From Hibiscus mutabilis (lineage: Eukaryota > Streptophyta > Magnoliopsida > Malvales > Malvaceae): 64,000 bases of DNA. Below are positions 12,578-24,598 of the stretch, in pieces. The notes beneath the pieces are model-generated. The model was not told the origin of the DNA and did no database searches. It saw only the letters and a list, made by a program, of their open reading frames with translations. The stretch lies in contig CM033745.1 of the NCBI GenBank assembly GCA_019671005.1, positions 39,353,834 to 39,417,833 of the forward strand. The letters run 5' to 3'. Made by a program: the position numbers and the translations under genes. Positions within the stretch are counted from its first letter, which is position 1. The number at the start of each line of letters is the position of its first letter.

Positions 12578-13477
12578 TTACCCCTTGGAGAAGCATCATA
12601 GCTTGAGGAATCCCTTCCTTGATTTTTCGGCTTCTTGAAAGGCCATTAGGGCTTGCCATCATTCCTTGACCTCTTGTCTTTCTTAGAAAAGTTCTCCCTT
12701 CTTTTATTGGCTGGTTTCATTCTAGACTCAGTAGCAATCACTCGATTCACCAAGTCTTGAAAATCAGTTATTCCAAGAACCATAAACATCAGGCTGAATC
12801 ATCATTCAATCCTTCGAGGAACATTCTGCATTTATCCTCCTCCTTTTTAATATATTCGAACCCGTACTTGTAGTATTTGCAAAAATCACTAACATATTGC
12901 TCTATAGGTCTACCACCTTGCGTCAAATGCAAGAAACATCTTCTTCTTTCAGCTAGGTATTGTTCACTCACATACTTCTTCTGAAATTCTTTTAGAAAGA
13001 ATTCTCAAGTGATAGAGTCTTCAGGGGCAATGAGGATTGTAGTTTCCCACCAGTTCAAGGCTTCATCGGCAAGTAAAGCTACCGCACACTCCAATTTATG
13101 TTCATCAGAACATTGAAGTTGTTTGGTTAGAATTCTAATGGTAGTTTCCAACCAATATTTTGCTACTTCTAGAATCTCTTAATCAGATCCCACGAATGTA
13201 TAGGCTTGATGTTGAGCCAATTTATTAATTGGGGCCCTAGGTTGAATCACTACGGGTGTAGGAGGATCATTTTGCTTCAGGTTGGTAACGAGTTGGTTGA
13301 ACACCTCAGTCATGCTAAGAAGGCATTGTTTTTGATTTGATTAACTTGAGGAGCTTCAGGCTGTGGTACTGCAGCCTTTTGAGGGTATGCTTGCTCTTGA
13401 CCCAAAATGACACTTCCTCCTTCATTGGAGGAGCCAACCAGGCTATCTCTATCCTGAGCCAAATGTGTCTCAGACAT
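12578..13477 (-). pseudogene. Element B gag (capsid), truncated and frameshifted
   Basis: This is Ty3/gypsy Gag, the structural protein of the virus-like particle. The start chosen is the ATG at 13475-13477, giving MSETHLAQDRDS, the same N-terminus as gag in C (MSETHLDRDKDS) and E (MSETRLSWDEES). The readable core at 12789-12971 contains SEQYLAERRRCFLHLTQGG, PIEQYVSDFCKYYKYG and EEDKCRMFLEGLND, matching the capsid regions of C and E. It continues in other frames to NRVIATESRMK, so at least one frameshift and several stops are present. The C-terminus, zinc knuckle and all of pol are missing, cut by LTRb at 12577. Confidence 0.82.
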
Positions 13478-13601
13478 CTGAAATTAGCATTTAAGAAAGA
13501 TTCAATCAACAAGGTCACAGGCACAATTTAATTCAACTCCTAGGTGACACTTACATAACTGATGACACAACTGCTTTAGTCCTAGGATCGACGAAACCTT
13601 A

Positions 13602-13614
13602 GCTCTGATTACCA
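13602..13614 (-). other. Primer-binding site of element B
   Basis: The minus-strand sequence TGGTAATCAGAGC lies three bases from the LTR end. It matches the usual plant retrotransposon site for initiator-Met tRNA (TGGTATCAGAGC) except for one extra A. The same extra base is present in C and E. Confidence 0.7.
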
Positions 13615-13617
13615 AAT

Positions 13618-16338
13618 TGTAATACCCCAACCCAGACATAGAAAGAGATGCCTAAATAGAAGTAGATAGTCTAACTTGTCTAACAAGTTAGTGTTCGAAG
13701 TAGAGAAAGAAGTATAAAGATAATTACTTGATATAGAAGGTATCGTTTGAACAAAACCTAGAAGATAGTTTTTGGACAATTCGGATAGGTAAGGTGATCA
13801 TCATAATTCAATTAACCGTTGTAAGCATGTATTTCAAGACATAACTTTGAAACTAAATAAGGACTATGAGGATTCCATGATTTCAATAAAAAGGCTTAAG
13901 TTCATTTAACCACTTGATTACAAGTGTGAGTTCATATTACCTATGATCATTTAGTCATATATTTACCTCATTCATTTTCAATTTAAATTCTAGATACATG
14001 ATTAAGTAACAATGCCATGTGATTATTAAGCATTTGAAAGCAAATCCTAACATGAACTACATCATTCGAATATTCAAGTATAGCTATTCTAGCAAGATCA
14101 ACCAAATTACCAAAACATCAACCAAACACGGAATATGTAAGCCTTGTTAGTATAATATTTACATCCCACCATAGAATTCTAAAGATTCTTAAGCCTAAAA
14201 TTCAAGCTAGTGCCACCTTCTAGGAGTTTACATATATCAAAATGTAACATACTTTTGTTGCCTTTGGTGACCTTGCTTATCTCTTCAACTTTAACTATCA
14301 ACCAGCTTTTCCTGAAAAAGTGACAAGGTGAGCAATTAGGTGCTAGCCTCAAAACTTAAACAACAACACTGTAAATACATGCTTCTAAGGAGAATACATC
14401 ATCAAGCAACTATTAAATTTTTTCAATTTAATAATCCAATCTATCACAGGCGATCTAAATCGTATAACACGGTCTTGACTAGTTTAAGCCTATAAGAACA
14501 TGACCAAAACATTATCAGGCAATGGTAACATGTACCATTGAAACATATAACATTTTCATTCAAAACATTATCAGGCAATGGTGACATGTACCATTGAAAC
14601 ATATAATCTTTTCATCAATCAGGGGTACCTTATTACCATTCAGGGGACCTTAGTCCAGTTTAGGCTGAGCTCAGGGATCTCTATTGGAATGCCAATCTAG
14701 CTAGAACTAACACTAATCAAGGCTCTTACAAACTTTTCAATTATTCACTTCATATACTCCTTAACTCTTCGAGTACTTAGCCACATGCACAAGATGTTTC
14801 ATTAAGCATTATAAGCAACCAATTCATGTTTATGTTCTAATTTACACAAAGAAATATCCATACATACCTGGACATATTCACCTTACCAAGCATTAGCAAC
14901 CCAAAGCAAGCATAGGCATTTTAAGCCTCATGATACAATCTAATAACTTAACTAAGCAAGCAATCTATGCTTAATTAAAACATAGTTACACTCACAAATA
15001 CTCCAAGTTATTCTTGATCATGAACCACTACTCCTTTGTGTCGTTCATCCCCTTGATCCACTCCTTTCTTATCTACTTATAACAACAAATTAACAATTCA
15101 TTAAAATCAGTCCCATGACCAATTGACATGTATTTACAGCAAACAAGCTTAAGAAATTCTCAAGGTAACATTTTCATATAGCCTTTCTAGGAAAAACTCG
15201 AGACACATCAACTGTTACCCTTAAGCAAACAATTCAAGGAAATAATGAACATGTTACCAATACTACAATTTCCCTAATATAGTAAACAATTCAAAACTAC
15301 CCCTGTTCAAAAGCTCTTTTTAATCAATTCAACCACCTTTCTAATAAGCATACATCACCAGAAATTATATTAATCCAATCATCCTTTATTATAATTGTCA
15401 ATATAATAATTAGCTCAACATTATCACATGCTTAATTAATCAAATTTCAACAAAACAGTCCAATACTATTCTGCTCAAAATAGGGCAGATTCTTCCTCAT
15501 TTAAAATTGCCTAAGCTGTCATTAAACTCATCCCAGCAATTTCCTTGATTCTATTATAGTGTCACCCTTAGACTAACTAAATTTCAAGCACCATATCAAG
15601 ATTAAATCAATCTTTGCTAATCCAAATTCAAAAACAGTTTCATTAATGGATAGTTTTAACTCGAGAATCCTTACATTCTACTTGGTTCGAATACTTAATC
15701 TTATGAGCTCCATTCCTGAATTTACAACATTTCAAATCATTTCAAAGATTCTAATATTACATTACAAGAACACTAAGCCAATAACTCAAGTATCAACTAC
15801 CTTAATACAATTCTTAATCAAAATTCTATCAACCGACTCTTGTATCTCATAAATCAAATTCAAAGATGTAAAAATCGAACCTATATTCATCAACTAGACA
15901 ATCAAGCTTTGGAATTAAAAAGCAACAATGAGAAACTTACATTCTTGATACACAACATTAAATCAAGCACTAGGATCGTCAAATTCCTTATCAAGCTATT
16001 GCCATTGTGATTTCTCTCCCCTTTTCCTCTAATTTTGGTTTTCGGTTCTCAAGAGGAGAATGAGGGAGATGACAATATTTGTTTGATAGTCATCTATACA
16101 AATTCTACATGTCATCCCCACAAAATGACACATATTAGTTCCCCACTTAAGATTTTAGTTACCATGCAAACTTAAGAGTTTATAAATTAACTTTGTAGTC
16201 ACTTTATTAAAGCTTCTCTATTTCATGAATTCTCAATTCGGCCCCTCCCTACTAAGATATACATCATATACTCAATTTATTGTTATCCTTTAGTAAGAGC
16301 CAAGATATAAATCTCAAATTGAAAATTAGGGTGTTACA
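13618..16338 (-). mobile_element. 5' LTR of element B
   Basis: It runs from TGTAATACCCCAACCCAG (13618) to TTAGGGTGTTACA (16338), 2721 bp, the shorter LTR type also seen in D. It adjoins the primer site and gag, which sets its identity as the 5' LTR on the minus strand. It contains the GTGCCACC-TTCTAGGAG box near 14210 and GAGCTCAGGGATCTCTATTG near 14668. The PPT and 3' LTR are gone. Several ORFs lie inside but none resembles a protein. Confidence 0.75.
14505..14616. repeat. Tandem duplication, 56-bp unit, two copies
   Basis: The unit beginning CAAAACATTATCAGGCAATG and containing ACATGTACCATTGAAACATA is repeated once at a 56-base offset inside the LTR of B. The copies differ at a few bases. 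Confidence 0.8.
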
Positions 16339-16573
16339 CTCTCTCCTAAGGACTTGACATGTGTTCAAGTCCTTAAGGATTTAAATGGTTTTGCATGCAA
16401 TCCTTGATTAATGGAATTTTCTAATTTGGTCATTCTATTATGAACATCAAATTTTCTATAATTCTTATTTTGCCTCTACTTAAATCAATCGATAGCAATT
16501 AGTCCTCTTCTACTCTAATTAAGTTGAAATCAAGATGGTAACATACTTTCAAGCCTCGAATTAGGGTATTACA
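16339..16573 (-). mobile_element. Tail of LTR X (host of element B)
   Basis: After the end of B's LTR the sequence reads like the last ~230 bases (plus-strand right end) of a Tekay LTR, with TTTGCATGCAATCCTTGATT and AATTTGGTCA motifs, and stops with a second right edge, TTAGGGTATTACA, at 16573. The rest of X lies beyond the truncated left part of B. No PPT follows. Confidence 0.5.
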
Positions 16574-18114
16574 ATACGGGTTTCTCCATACCGATATGCT
16601 AAGCCTAATTTGGTTTGTCTGTACCGATACAGTACCCCGCGTACTAATACACTTGGTCCTGTAATGTCTCATTTTGCTGTTTAAACACACCTTCGGGCAT
16701 CCAAACCATTCTAACATGCTTCCAAGGCAAACACAACATGTTCAAAGATCGAACCTTAGCCAAAAGCATCAGAAACAACATCAAAACATGATCACATACT
16801 AAAAGGGAAAATCTACAAGCATGCACCCTATTGCCAAGCCAATACAAACACCAAAAACCATGCCAAAGCTCAAATCAAACATTAAAGGCCAATTACAAAA
16901 CCAATAAGGCATTACAAACTTGCCGCAAAATAGGGAGTTCACAACATTCTCTCCCAAACCATATAGGTACCCTCCCATTGCCAAATTTATTACTATCGAT
17001 TAGTTCAAAACCATACTTGAGCTATGTGAACCTCTTGTACTTCTACTCTTGCCTCCTTGTTTTCCAACAAGATATTTATCTGCATTGTTAAGAAAATAGA
17101 GTGTAAGAAATAAGCTTAGTGAGGGATACTCAACAGAAAACCATTAACAATGCTTTTGAAATCCTTTTTTCTCAACAAACCGTTCCACATCATGCTCAAA
17201 TATAATCTCACGCTTTAAAACTCATCAAAGCGAAATCTTCTACCTTTCACAACACATGTATCATTTAGCTCATGCATTAAATGCAATGCAATACTCTATG
17301 CCACTTGTCATGCTTAAATATTACAAAGCATTTCTCAAAATAGGATCTCATGTATAAAACTCATTATACAAAACCATTTAAAACAATGATACATGTAGTC
17401 TCATATATTGGCTCTCAAGTGACCCGGATGGCTACGACCCCATCCCCGGATGGCTACAACCTCATCCTTTAAATATTCAGACATGCAAACACCTTGATTG
17501 CTACAACCCTATCAAGTCTCATGGTGATACACCCCACCATATTGCACACTTCGGCCAGGATGGCACTACCCCCATTGCCCGTGGTGATGGCGCTACCCCC
17601 ATCACTCCACACATTACAACCTGTGTTATCGAAGAATTTGGCTCACGTACGACTTTTATATATATTATAGTGCACTCTTATCCTATTGGTCGACCATTTA
17701 TATCGAATTATAATAAGCATCATCACTTGCCAATATTACTTTAAAAACCATGTTACCTTAATGTTTTCAATGCTTAAACATAACCATTTCTCATCATATT
17801 TCAAAAGAAATTTCATTGCATAGCATTTCTTAACAAGTTATAAACTCTTTCAAAACCATATATCTATCACATGGGATCACATGAATCACCTCTCAATTAA
17901 AAAAAAACATGCATAACAGTAGGTATCAAATTCTATCTTCAAACATGAGCATGATTTACCAAAACAATTTGAAAAGCCGAGAACCGATAGCAAATTTAAT
18001 TATACTTACTTTTGAGTTTAAAATATCGTTTCAAGCATAATTTAAACCCCCAAAGTCACTTTCAAACCTTTTTAAAGCTCTAAAACTCATTTCCACTCAC
18101 TGACACACCTCGCT
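16574..18114. mobile_element. Unclassified LTR-like segment
   Basis: No gene is recognised. The composition and layout resemble an LTR of another gypsy group: a CTTAGTGAGGGATA motif near 17119 like the family's CTTAGTGAGGTA box, two copies of a 22-base unit CCGGATGGCTACGACCCCAT at 17424-17467, and a repeated GATGGC-CTACCCCCAT near 17560-17600. Near 16590-16660 the ACCGATA motif recurs (CCATACCGATATG, GTACCGATACAGTA). The origin is not settled. ORFs on both strands here (16499-17091) are unsupported. Confidence 0.4.
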
Positions 18115-21100
18115 TGTATTACAACCCCCAAACCCGATTTAGTAGTAATCTAGTTCAGAAGGGTTATGAACTAGCAAACATGTAACTTGGGATTCAAGTT
18201 AGAGGCTTAACAAACAAGACTAGATGCCTTGATCCTTAAGGTATTCGAAACAAGCAACAAGAAAACAAGTTGAACAAATATTAATTGCATATCGTTAAAC
18301 CATTAGAGTTCTAGGTTTGAACATTTCATAAAAGTAGCGCCAACGTATTAATGTTCATTAGAGCAAAGACATGGAAGTTACAAATTGCTTAGAGACAAGA
18401 AAGTTTTAAATTTATCCATAAAACAATATCAACACTTATACCTTATTTTTATTCTTCAAGGGCATCTAATTTCTTTTTCTATGGTGGTTATACAAGCAAT
18501 TCTCTCGGAAAGCCTCCTCTAGTTTACTTATTTACACAAAGCGATTGTAGTTAACATATCCAATTCCATATTACAAGCAACAAGGCATAGATTTCAATTC
18601 CTTAATACAAACATACTACTAGAACCTAGATACTAATCTACTTATAGATGTCTAGCATTTATCATCAAGCGAGCATAACCATTGAATATATTACTATTCA
18701 ACCAAGGAATTCAAGTTATCCATAGCAAACATTAGGACATTTACCTACAAACCAACCCATTGACTTTAATATTTACACGATATGGAAGCATAACAAAATA
18801 GGTTTACATGCCAAGGTGATCTATTCAGAGATTTACAAACAACTAAGTGCCACCATCCTAGAAGTCAAAATAAGATACAAAACATACATTTTTGAGATCT
18901 TGCCTTCCTCCTTGGATTTAATCTACAAGTATCAACTTTAAACTGGAACACAATAAGAAGAGCCAAAGAGATCAAAGATGAGAATTCTTAAACAAAATGA
19001 AAATATAAGCTTAGACTAGGTCTCCCTATGTGTTTCAAGATATACATAACAAGTAGAATTGTTTTAGTCATGCTTGATTTCAAGACAACTTGTAGATTTT
19101 ACTAATCAATTTCATGCAAAGCATGATAACGATTCACTTAGTTTAGTCTATTCCTTTTATGAGGTTAACCCAATTCAAGTTTCCATAGTTTTCCATTTTA
19201 ATACATCTATCATACATATGATCCATTTTCACAATCAAGCATAATTCTAGTTTTCAGAAGGGACATTTAGTCCATTATCACCTCAAGGGTTTCATTTAAT
19301 CCATCCCCAAAGAATATAGCCCATTTATTCAAGTCATGATAACAAAATCCATTAATGTAAACATTTCAATTATCTTGAGCCTTGATTAACAAGTTACTAG
19401 ACACACGAATCCACAATAAGTGTAACACTAAGAAGGGTACATGTAGTACCAAGACAAGGGTACTCAAGGCACCAATTCTATATCATTATTGAACAAGAGT
19501 AGTAGATCTCTGGATCTAAAAAACAAGGGATTGTAGTCCTAACTAGCGAGCTCGACGGACTCTATGGCATACAAATTGTGTCTAACTAACTCAAATCAAG
19601 GCTTGTAATTATCGGCTTATTTCTTTTCAGACAAGAGAAAATAAGTGCCTTAAATCATTAATTTAGTACATACTAATCATATTCAATTCTAGTTTCAAAT
19701 TAACTAGAGAAATGTAACATGAACAAGTAATTCGAATAGCTTAATCTTACCTCAAGATACTTACCTTGGTTAACATCCATTCAAGTGCTTAACTTAGCCA
19801 AACACACATACATTAATCTCATGATAAAATTCAGCAATTAGATTGAATTTAGGCAACCATAGCTTATCTTACACTAGGTTACACTTACAGTAGATTCCAA
19901 GTTAGTGATGCTCATGTACTACAATCCCCTTTTTCTTATCGTTGTTCTGATCAATAGCAGCCCTCCTTTCTTCCATATCCTTTTGATCTTCTAACATGTG
20001 AAATTACAATGTTCTATTAATCTCATGAATTTAATTTATCTTAAATCATAATAGAGCAGCCCCTAATCTAGCATCAAACATCTTCAATTCGTTCAATTAA
20101 ATCTATTAGCACTTGGACTGATGTTCTTGCAATTTGGCCTTAATTAACAACCAATTGGTGAACTATTATATTAAAATTTCACCCTAAAGAATTATGCAAC
20201 CTAGATCGAAACGGGGTAGTCCCCCAAACTGCTCTAAAACTGGATCAAAGTAGTCCTTATGTTTCCAAAAATGATCACTAACATTAATCGATGATTCAAG
20301 ACACTAAAACAGTCCAAGTTTCCATTCTAACAATAAGGGCAGTCTTTCTAATCATCTAGACATGTTTCTAAATTCAATCCACCACTCGAATCAGTCCCTA
20401 GCATTGCCTAAACTCAAATCAATGAGCAATTTAACATAAGAAATTTCAAATTCTCAATAAAATAGTCGCATAACACCATCACTCATCTAAACAAACAATT
20501 CGACCTTATACCTAATACACCAATTTATTCATACTTAGTTATATACTAGTTTTAGCATAAAATAGCAGGGCATTTCCAGACCAATCTACTAAAATACGAA
20601 TCAAAACTTGAAATAGAAATCAAGAGATAACAACTATAACCCATGCAATGCATCAACATTTCATGTTCAATTTCTATGAATTCATTCTAGTTTTCTAGTT
20701 ACAAACAACTAAGCTCAAACTCCCTTCTATGCATGTAAACCTGTGCTCCATTCGAATCAATCCATGACCAAAAACAACAAACAAATGTACTTACAACTAA
20801 AAGGAGGACATTACCTTCCAATGGAGGCAATTAAATCTAATTTGCCAAGCTCAATTAACCAAGGCTAGCTCTTCCTCTCACAAATTTTAGAATTTGATAA
20901 AAACTTCTCCTTAGCTTCAAATCGGTTGATGCAAATAAATGAGAGAAGAAGGTGACTCCCTTCCACTAGACCAAAACTAGTTGGACACCTCACTAGAGTC
21001 CTCAAATTCCTAGGAATTTTGCATGCAATCCTTATGTTATGATTAGATACAATTGTAGTCCTTTTTAATATGTTCTTTCGATTTAAAGAACCTATCAATT

Positions 21101-21194
21101 TAGTCACTTAATTTCTCAATTCAATACATTAAGGTATCCTAATTGTCCCATTACATTCTAACATTCTACTAAGCCCCCAATTTGGAATGTTACA
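18115..21194 (-). mobile_element. 3' LTR of element C
   Basis: It runs from TGTATTACAACCCCC (18115) to TTTGGAATGTTACA (21194), about 3.08 kb. The right edge meets the PPT, which fixes it as the 3' LTR of a minus-strand element. It contains the GTGCCACCATCCTAGAAG box near 18846 and GAGCTCGACGGACTCTATGG near 19548. The exact left edge is uncertain by a few bases because the 5' LTR copy begins TATAACAACC. Confidence 0.85.
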
Positions 21195-21196
21195 AA

Positions 21197-21209
21197 TCCC
21201 TCCCCCTTA
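21197..21209 (-). other. Polypurine tract of element C
   Basis: The minus strand reads TTAAGGGGGAGGGATT directly before the 3' LTR start TGTAACATTCC. This tract primes plus-strand DNA synthesis in LTR retrotransposons. It follows the pol tail within 30 bases, as in D and E. Confidence 0.8.
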
Positions 21210-21224
21210 AAAAAATTCATCCTC

Positions 21225-22646
21225 AAATTTACCTGAAGGAAATAGATGAGGATATTGATTCTTTATTACAGATTCAGATTCCCAGGTGGCTTCGCTACAC
21301 TTGTGATTCTTCTAGAAAACTTTAACAAGAGTCACACATTTGTTTCAAAGTTTCTTGATTTCACGATCCAAAATCTGAACGGGTACTTCTTCATAAGTTA
21401 AATTAGGATCAAGCTCTAAGTCTTCGGGCTCAAGAATATGAGAGGGGTATGATCTGTATCTACGTAGCATAGATACGTAGAAGACATTATGAATTTTATA
21501 AAATTCACTTGGAAGAGCTAGCTTGTATGCTACAGGGCCAACTCGTTCTATTATTTCGAAAGGTCCGATAAAATGTGGACTGAGCTTTCCTTTCTTTCCA
21601 AATTTAAGGGCCTTCTTCCATGGGGAGACTTTTAGAAAAACTCGATCCCTCACTTTATACTAAATTTCTATTCTTCTTTTGTCAGCATAGGCTTTTTGTC
21701 TATCGAAAGCTTTTTTGAGTCGATTATGAATGATCTGAATTTGCTCTTCAATTTCTTTTAGCAGACCAGGTCCCAAAACTTTGCTTTCTCCCAGTTCTGA
21801 CCAGCATAGTGGTGCTCTACATCTTCTACCATAAAGAGCTTCGAACGGGGCCATCTTGATAGAGGCTTGGTAGCTGTTATTGTAGGTAAACTCTGCTAGA
21901 GGTAAGGATTTAGGATGAAAGGAAGTACTTAGATTTGTGTTTGATCCCAAGGCTCTCTGTAGAGCTTTCTAGAATTTGGAAGTGAGTCGAGAGTCCCTAT
22001 CAGATATTATGGAAACTGGGACACCATGAAGTCGAATTATGTCCTTTATATAGATCCTCTCCAATTGTTCCAAGTTTAGGGTCATTCGAATAGGCAACAA
22101 ATTGGCCGATTTGTTTAGCCTGTCAACTATACCCACACCACATCATTTCTTCTTGGTGTTAAAGGTAATCCACTGACAAAGTCCATAGTAATTTGTTCCC
22201 ACTTTCATTTAGGAAGTTCGATTGGCTGCAATAGTCTCGTAGGGACTTGGTGCTCAGCTTTAAGTCTTTGGCAAGTCAAACATCAAGAAACCAAATCAAC
22301 AATAGTCATCTTCATTCTTGGCCACCAGTATAGTTCTTTCAGGTCCTTGTACATTTTAACTGTTCCGGGATAAATTGAAAATGGCTTTGGTGAGCTTCAG
22401 CTAACATCTCTCTTCTTAATTCTTCATTATTTGGTACACAAACCCGATCTCTAAAGTAAACAAATCCATTCAACTTTAGGGTAAAATTAGAATTGGATTC
22501 ATCTTTTAAGTTACTTAGGATTTTCTGAAGTTCAGAATCAGACTGGTGTAAGGTGATTCTAGTCATCAGGTTAGATTTAATTTGAATCTCAGATAGAAGC
22601 TTTTGATTCTTATAAAGTCTAAAATGAGCATTGATGGCCACCGGGG
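21225..22646 (-). pseudogene. Element C integrase and chromodomain-like tail
   Basis: Integrase joins element cDNA to host DNA; the chromodomain of chromoviruses is thought to steer insertion to chromatin. The HHCC zinc region is visible (AEAHQSHF; then CLTCQ in another frame near 22260). First catalytic D: MDFVSGLPL near 22175. Second: SIISDRDSRLT near 21995. A deletion at about 21910 joins TSFHP to KSLPLAEFTYNNSY, removing the segment that holds the catalytic Glu (present in E as GQSER). A GPY/F-type motif (HFIGPFEIIERVGPVAYKL) and IHNVFYVSMLRRYRS follow in 21345-21653, then TWESES and NQYPHLFPSG of the tail. Stops, frameshifts and the missing Glu make it non-functional. Confidence 0.9.
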
Positions 22647-22750
22647 CTACAATACAAATTATCAAGATTATTATCAATCATGTAAAATTGGCTTGTTTCA
22701 AGCATTATTCGAATTATAGAGGGTTAAGGGGGTTCGAATAAAATCCTTAC
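22647..22750 (-). other. Putative intron in pol of C (104 bp)
   Basis: On the minus strand the exon ends CATTCGAATG, the intron begins GTAAGG and ends TTGTATTGTAG, and the next exon begins CCCCGGTGG. In frame, the segment contains a stop codon. Joining the flanks gives a phase-1 junction that reads from the RNase H end (ADTLSH...) into APVAINAHFRL of integrase without a break. D and E have a GT..AG segment at the same codon. Confidence 0.65.
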
Positions 22751-24598
22751 CATTCGAATGTTTGTGGCTGAGTGTATCAGCTACTACATTTGCTTTCCCG
22801 GGATGGTAATCTATGATTACATCGTTGTCTTTAATCAATTTAAGCTATCTTCTTTGTCAAAGATTCAAGTCCTTTTGTGTTAAGATATACTTGAGACTTT
22901 TGTGGTCAGTAAACATGTAGCATCTTTCCCCAAACAGATAATGTCTCCATATTGTAAGAGCAAACACAACTGCCGCAAGTTCAGGATCATGAGTCAGGTA
23001 ATTTAACTCATGAAGTTTAAGTTGCCGAGATGCATAAGCTACTACCTTTCCATCTTGCATAAGGACACACCCAAGCCCTAAATGAGATGCATCACTAGAA
23101 ATAGTATAATCTTTTCTCGATTCAGGTTGAATTAAAACTGGGAATGGGTGAGGGCGTGTTTGAGTTGGTCAAAGCTTCTTTGTTGCCTTTCCGACCAAAC
23201 AAAACTTTCTTCCTTCCTAAGCAACTTAGTTAAATCAGCAGCCAAGGTAGAAAATCCTTTTTCGAACCTTTTGTAATACCTGGCCAAACCCAGGAAACTT
23301 CTAACTTCACGAACATTTTTAGGAGGCAACCAATCTACTACTTCTTCGACTTTCTTCAGGTCTACTTTAATTCCTTCGGCCAAAATTACGTGGCCTAAAA
23401 AGGATACCTCCGAAAGCCAGAATTCACACTTGCTTAACTTCGCATAAAGCTGGTGCTCCCAAAGAGTTTGCAACAAAATCCGAAGGTGCCCAAAATGTTC
23501 ATTCTTGTTTTTGGAGTAAACCAGTATGTCATCTATAAATACCACCACGAACTTATCCAAGAAGGGTTAGAATACCCGATTCATGAGGTCCACAAATGCA
23601 GTTGGGGCATTGGTTAAACAAAAGGGCATAACAAGAAACTCGAAATGACCATATCGAGTCCTGAATGCTATTTTAGGTACATCTGACTCTTTCACCCTCA
23701 TTTGATAGTAACCCAACCTAAGATCAATCTTCGAGAATACACTTGCACCCTTGAGCTGGTAAAACAAATCCTCAATTCTAGGCAATGGGTATTTGTTTTT
23801 AATCGTGATCTGATTTAATTGTCGATAGTCAAGACATAACCTCATAGACCCGTCTTTCTTCTTGACAAACAGAACCGGGGCTCCCCAAGGAGACGAACTT
23901 GGTCTAATGAAGCCTTTATCTTGAAGTTCTTGCAACTGATTCTGGAGTTCCTTTAGTTCGACCAGTGCCATTCTATAGGGAGTAATAGACACTGGATTGG
24001 ATCCCGGTTGAACTTCAATCTTGAATTCCACTTCCTGAGTTGGCGGTAAACTTGGAAGTTCCTCGGGAAAGACATCAGAAATTTGTGACACAATTAGAAT
24101 GTGTTCCAAACCCAATTGAGTCTTGTTCAATTCAAATATAGGGGTAAAAATAGCATTAGATTTGTGTGATTTGTTATCTAGAAGGATTATAGATTTCTTT
24201 CCTAATCCATGAAAAAAGAGTCTTTTAAGACTACAATCTACCCAAGCCTGGTGTTCACCTAACCAGTCTAATCCTAAGATTAGATTGAATTCATCAAAGG
24301 GTAATACTGACAAGTTTGCAGGGAAATGGATGCCTTGTATATATAGGGGACAATTTTTACACATTTGGTTTACCAAGACTCTATCCCCTAAAGGATTTGT
24401 AGCTACAAGATTGCAATAAAAAATTTCAGGAGTTATTCTAAACTTTTCAATCAACTTGGAGCAAATAAAAGAGTGGGTCAAACCCGAATCAAACAAGGCA
24501 TAAACTGGGTGATCAAAAAGTTTGATAGTACCTGCAATGACATCAAGAGAGTCCTCTTTCTCTCGCCCCCGACATGATATACTCAAGCGTAAGCCCAA
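22751..24598 (-). pseudogene. Element C protease, reverse transcriptase and RNase H
   Basis: Pol matures the polyprotein and copies RNA to DNA. 23567-24598 is a 343-codon open stretch: aspartic protease with ALFDSGLTHSF near codon 36, then the RT fingers and palm (GAPVLFVKKKDGSMRLCLDY, SVFSKIDLRLGYYQM, LVMPFCLTNAPTAF). One in-frame stop (TAA at 23567-23569) replaces a residue that reads Lys in E. The frame resumes with FVVVFIDDILVYS, the RT catalytic FIDD, then FLGHVI and RSFLGLARYYKRF. A one-base loss near 23140 shifts the frame into RNase H: SSDASHLGLGCVLMQDG, YASRQLKLHELNY, FTDHKSLKYILTQ. This is the best preserved RT in the window. Confidence 0.93.

Noticed and set aside
13315..13531. ORFs on both strands at the gag start of B
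   Set aside because: Shadows of gag: the true frame starts at 13477 with MSETHL, shared with C and E.
16499..17091. Several ORFs of 60-86 codons on both strands
   Set aside because: Overlap each other in LTR-like DNA with no domain or codon pattern.
23567..24598. Possible integrated pararetrovirus (the RT could suggest one)
   Set aside because: Gag-PR-RT-RH-INT order, chromodomain-like tail, LTRs, PPT and primer site identify Ty3/gypsy chromoviruses; no movement protein or viral coat motif is seen.
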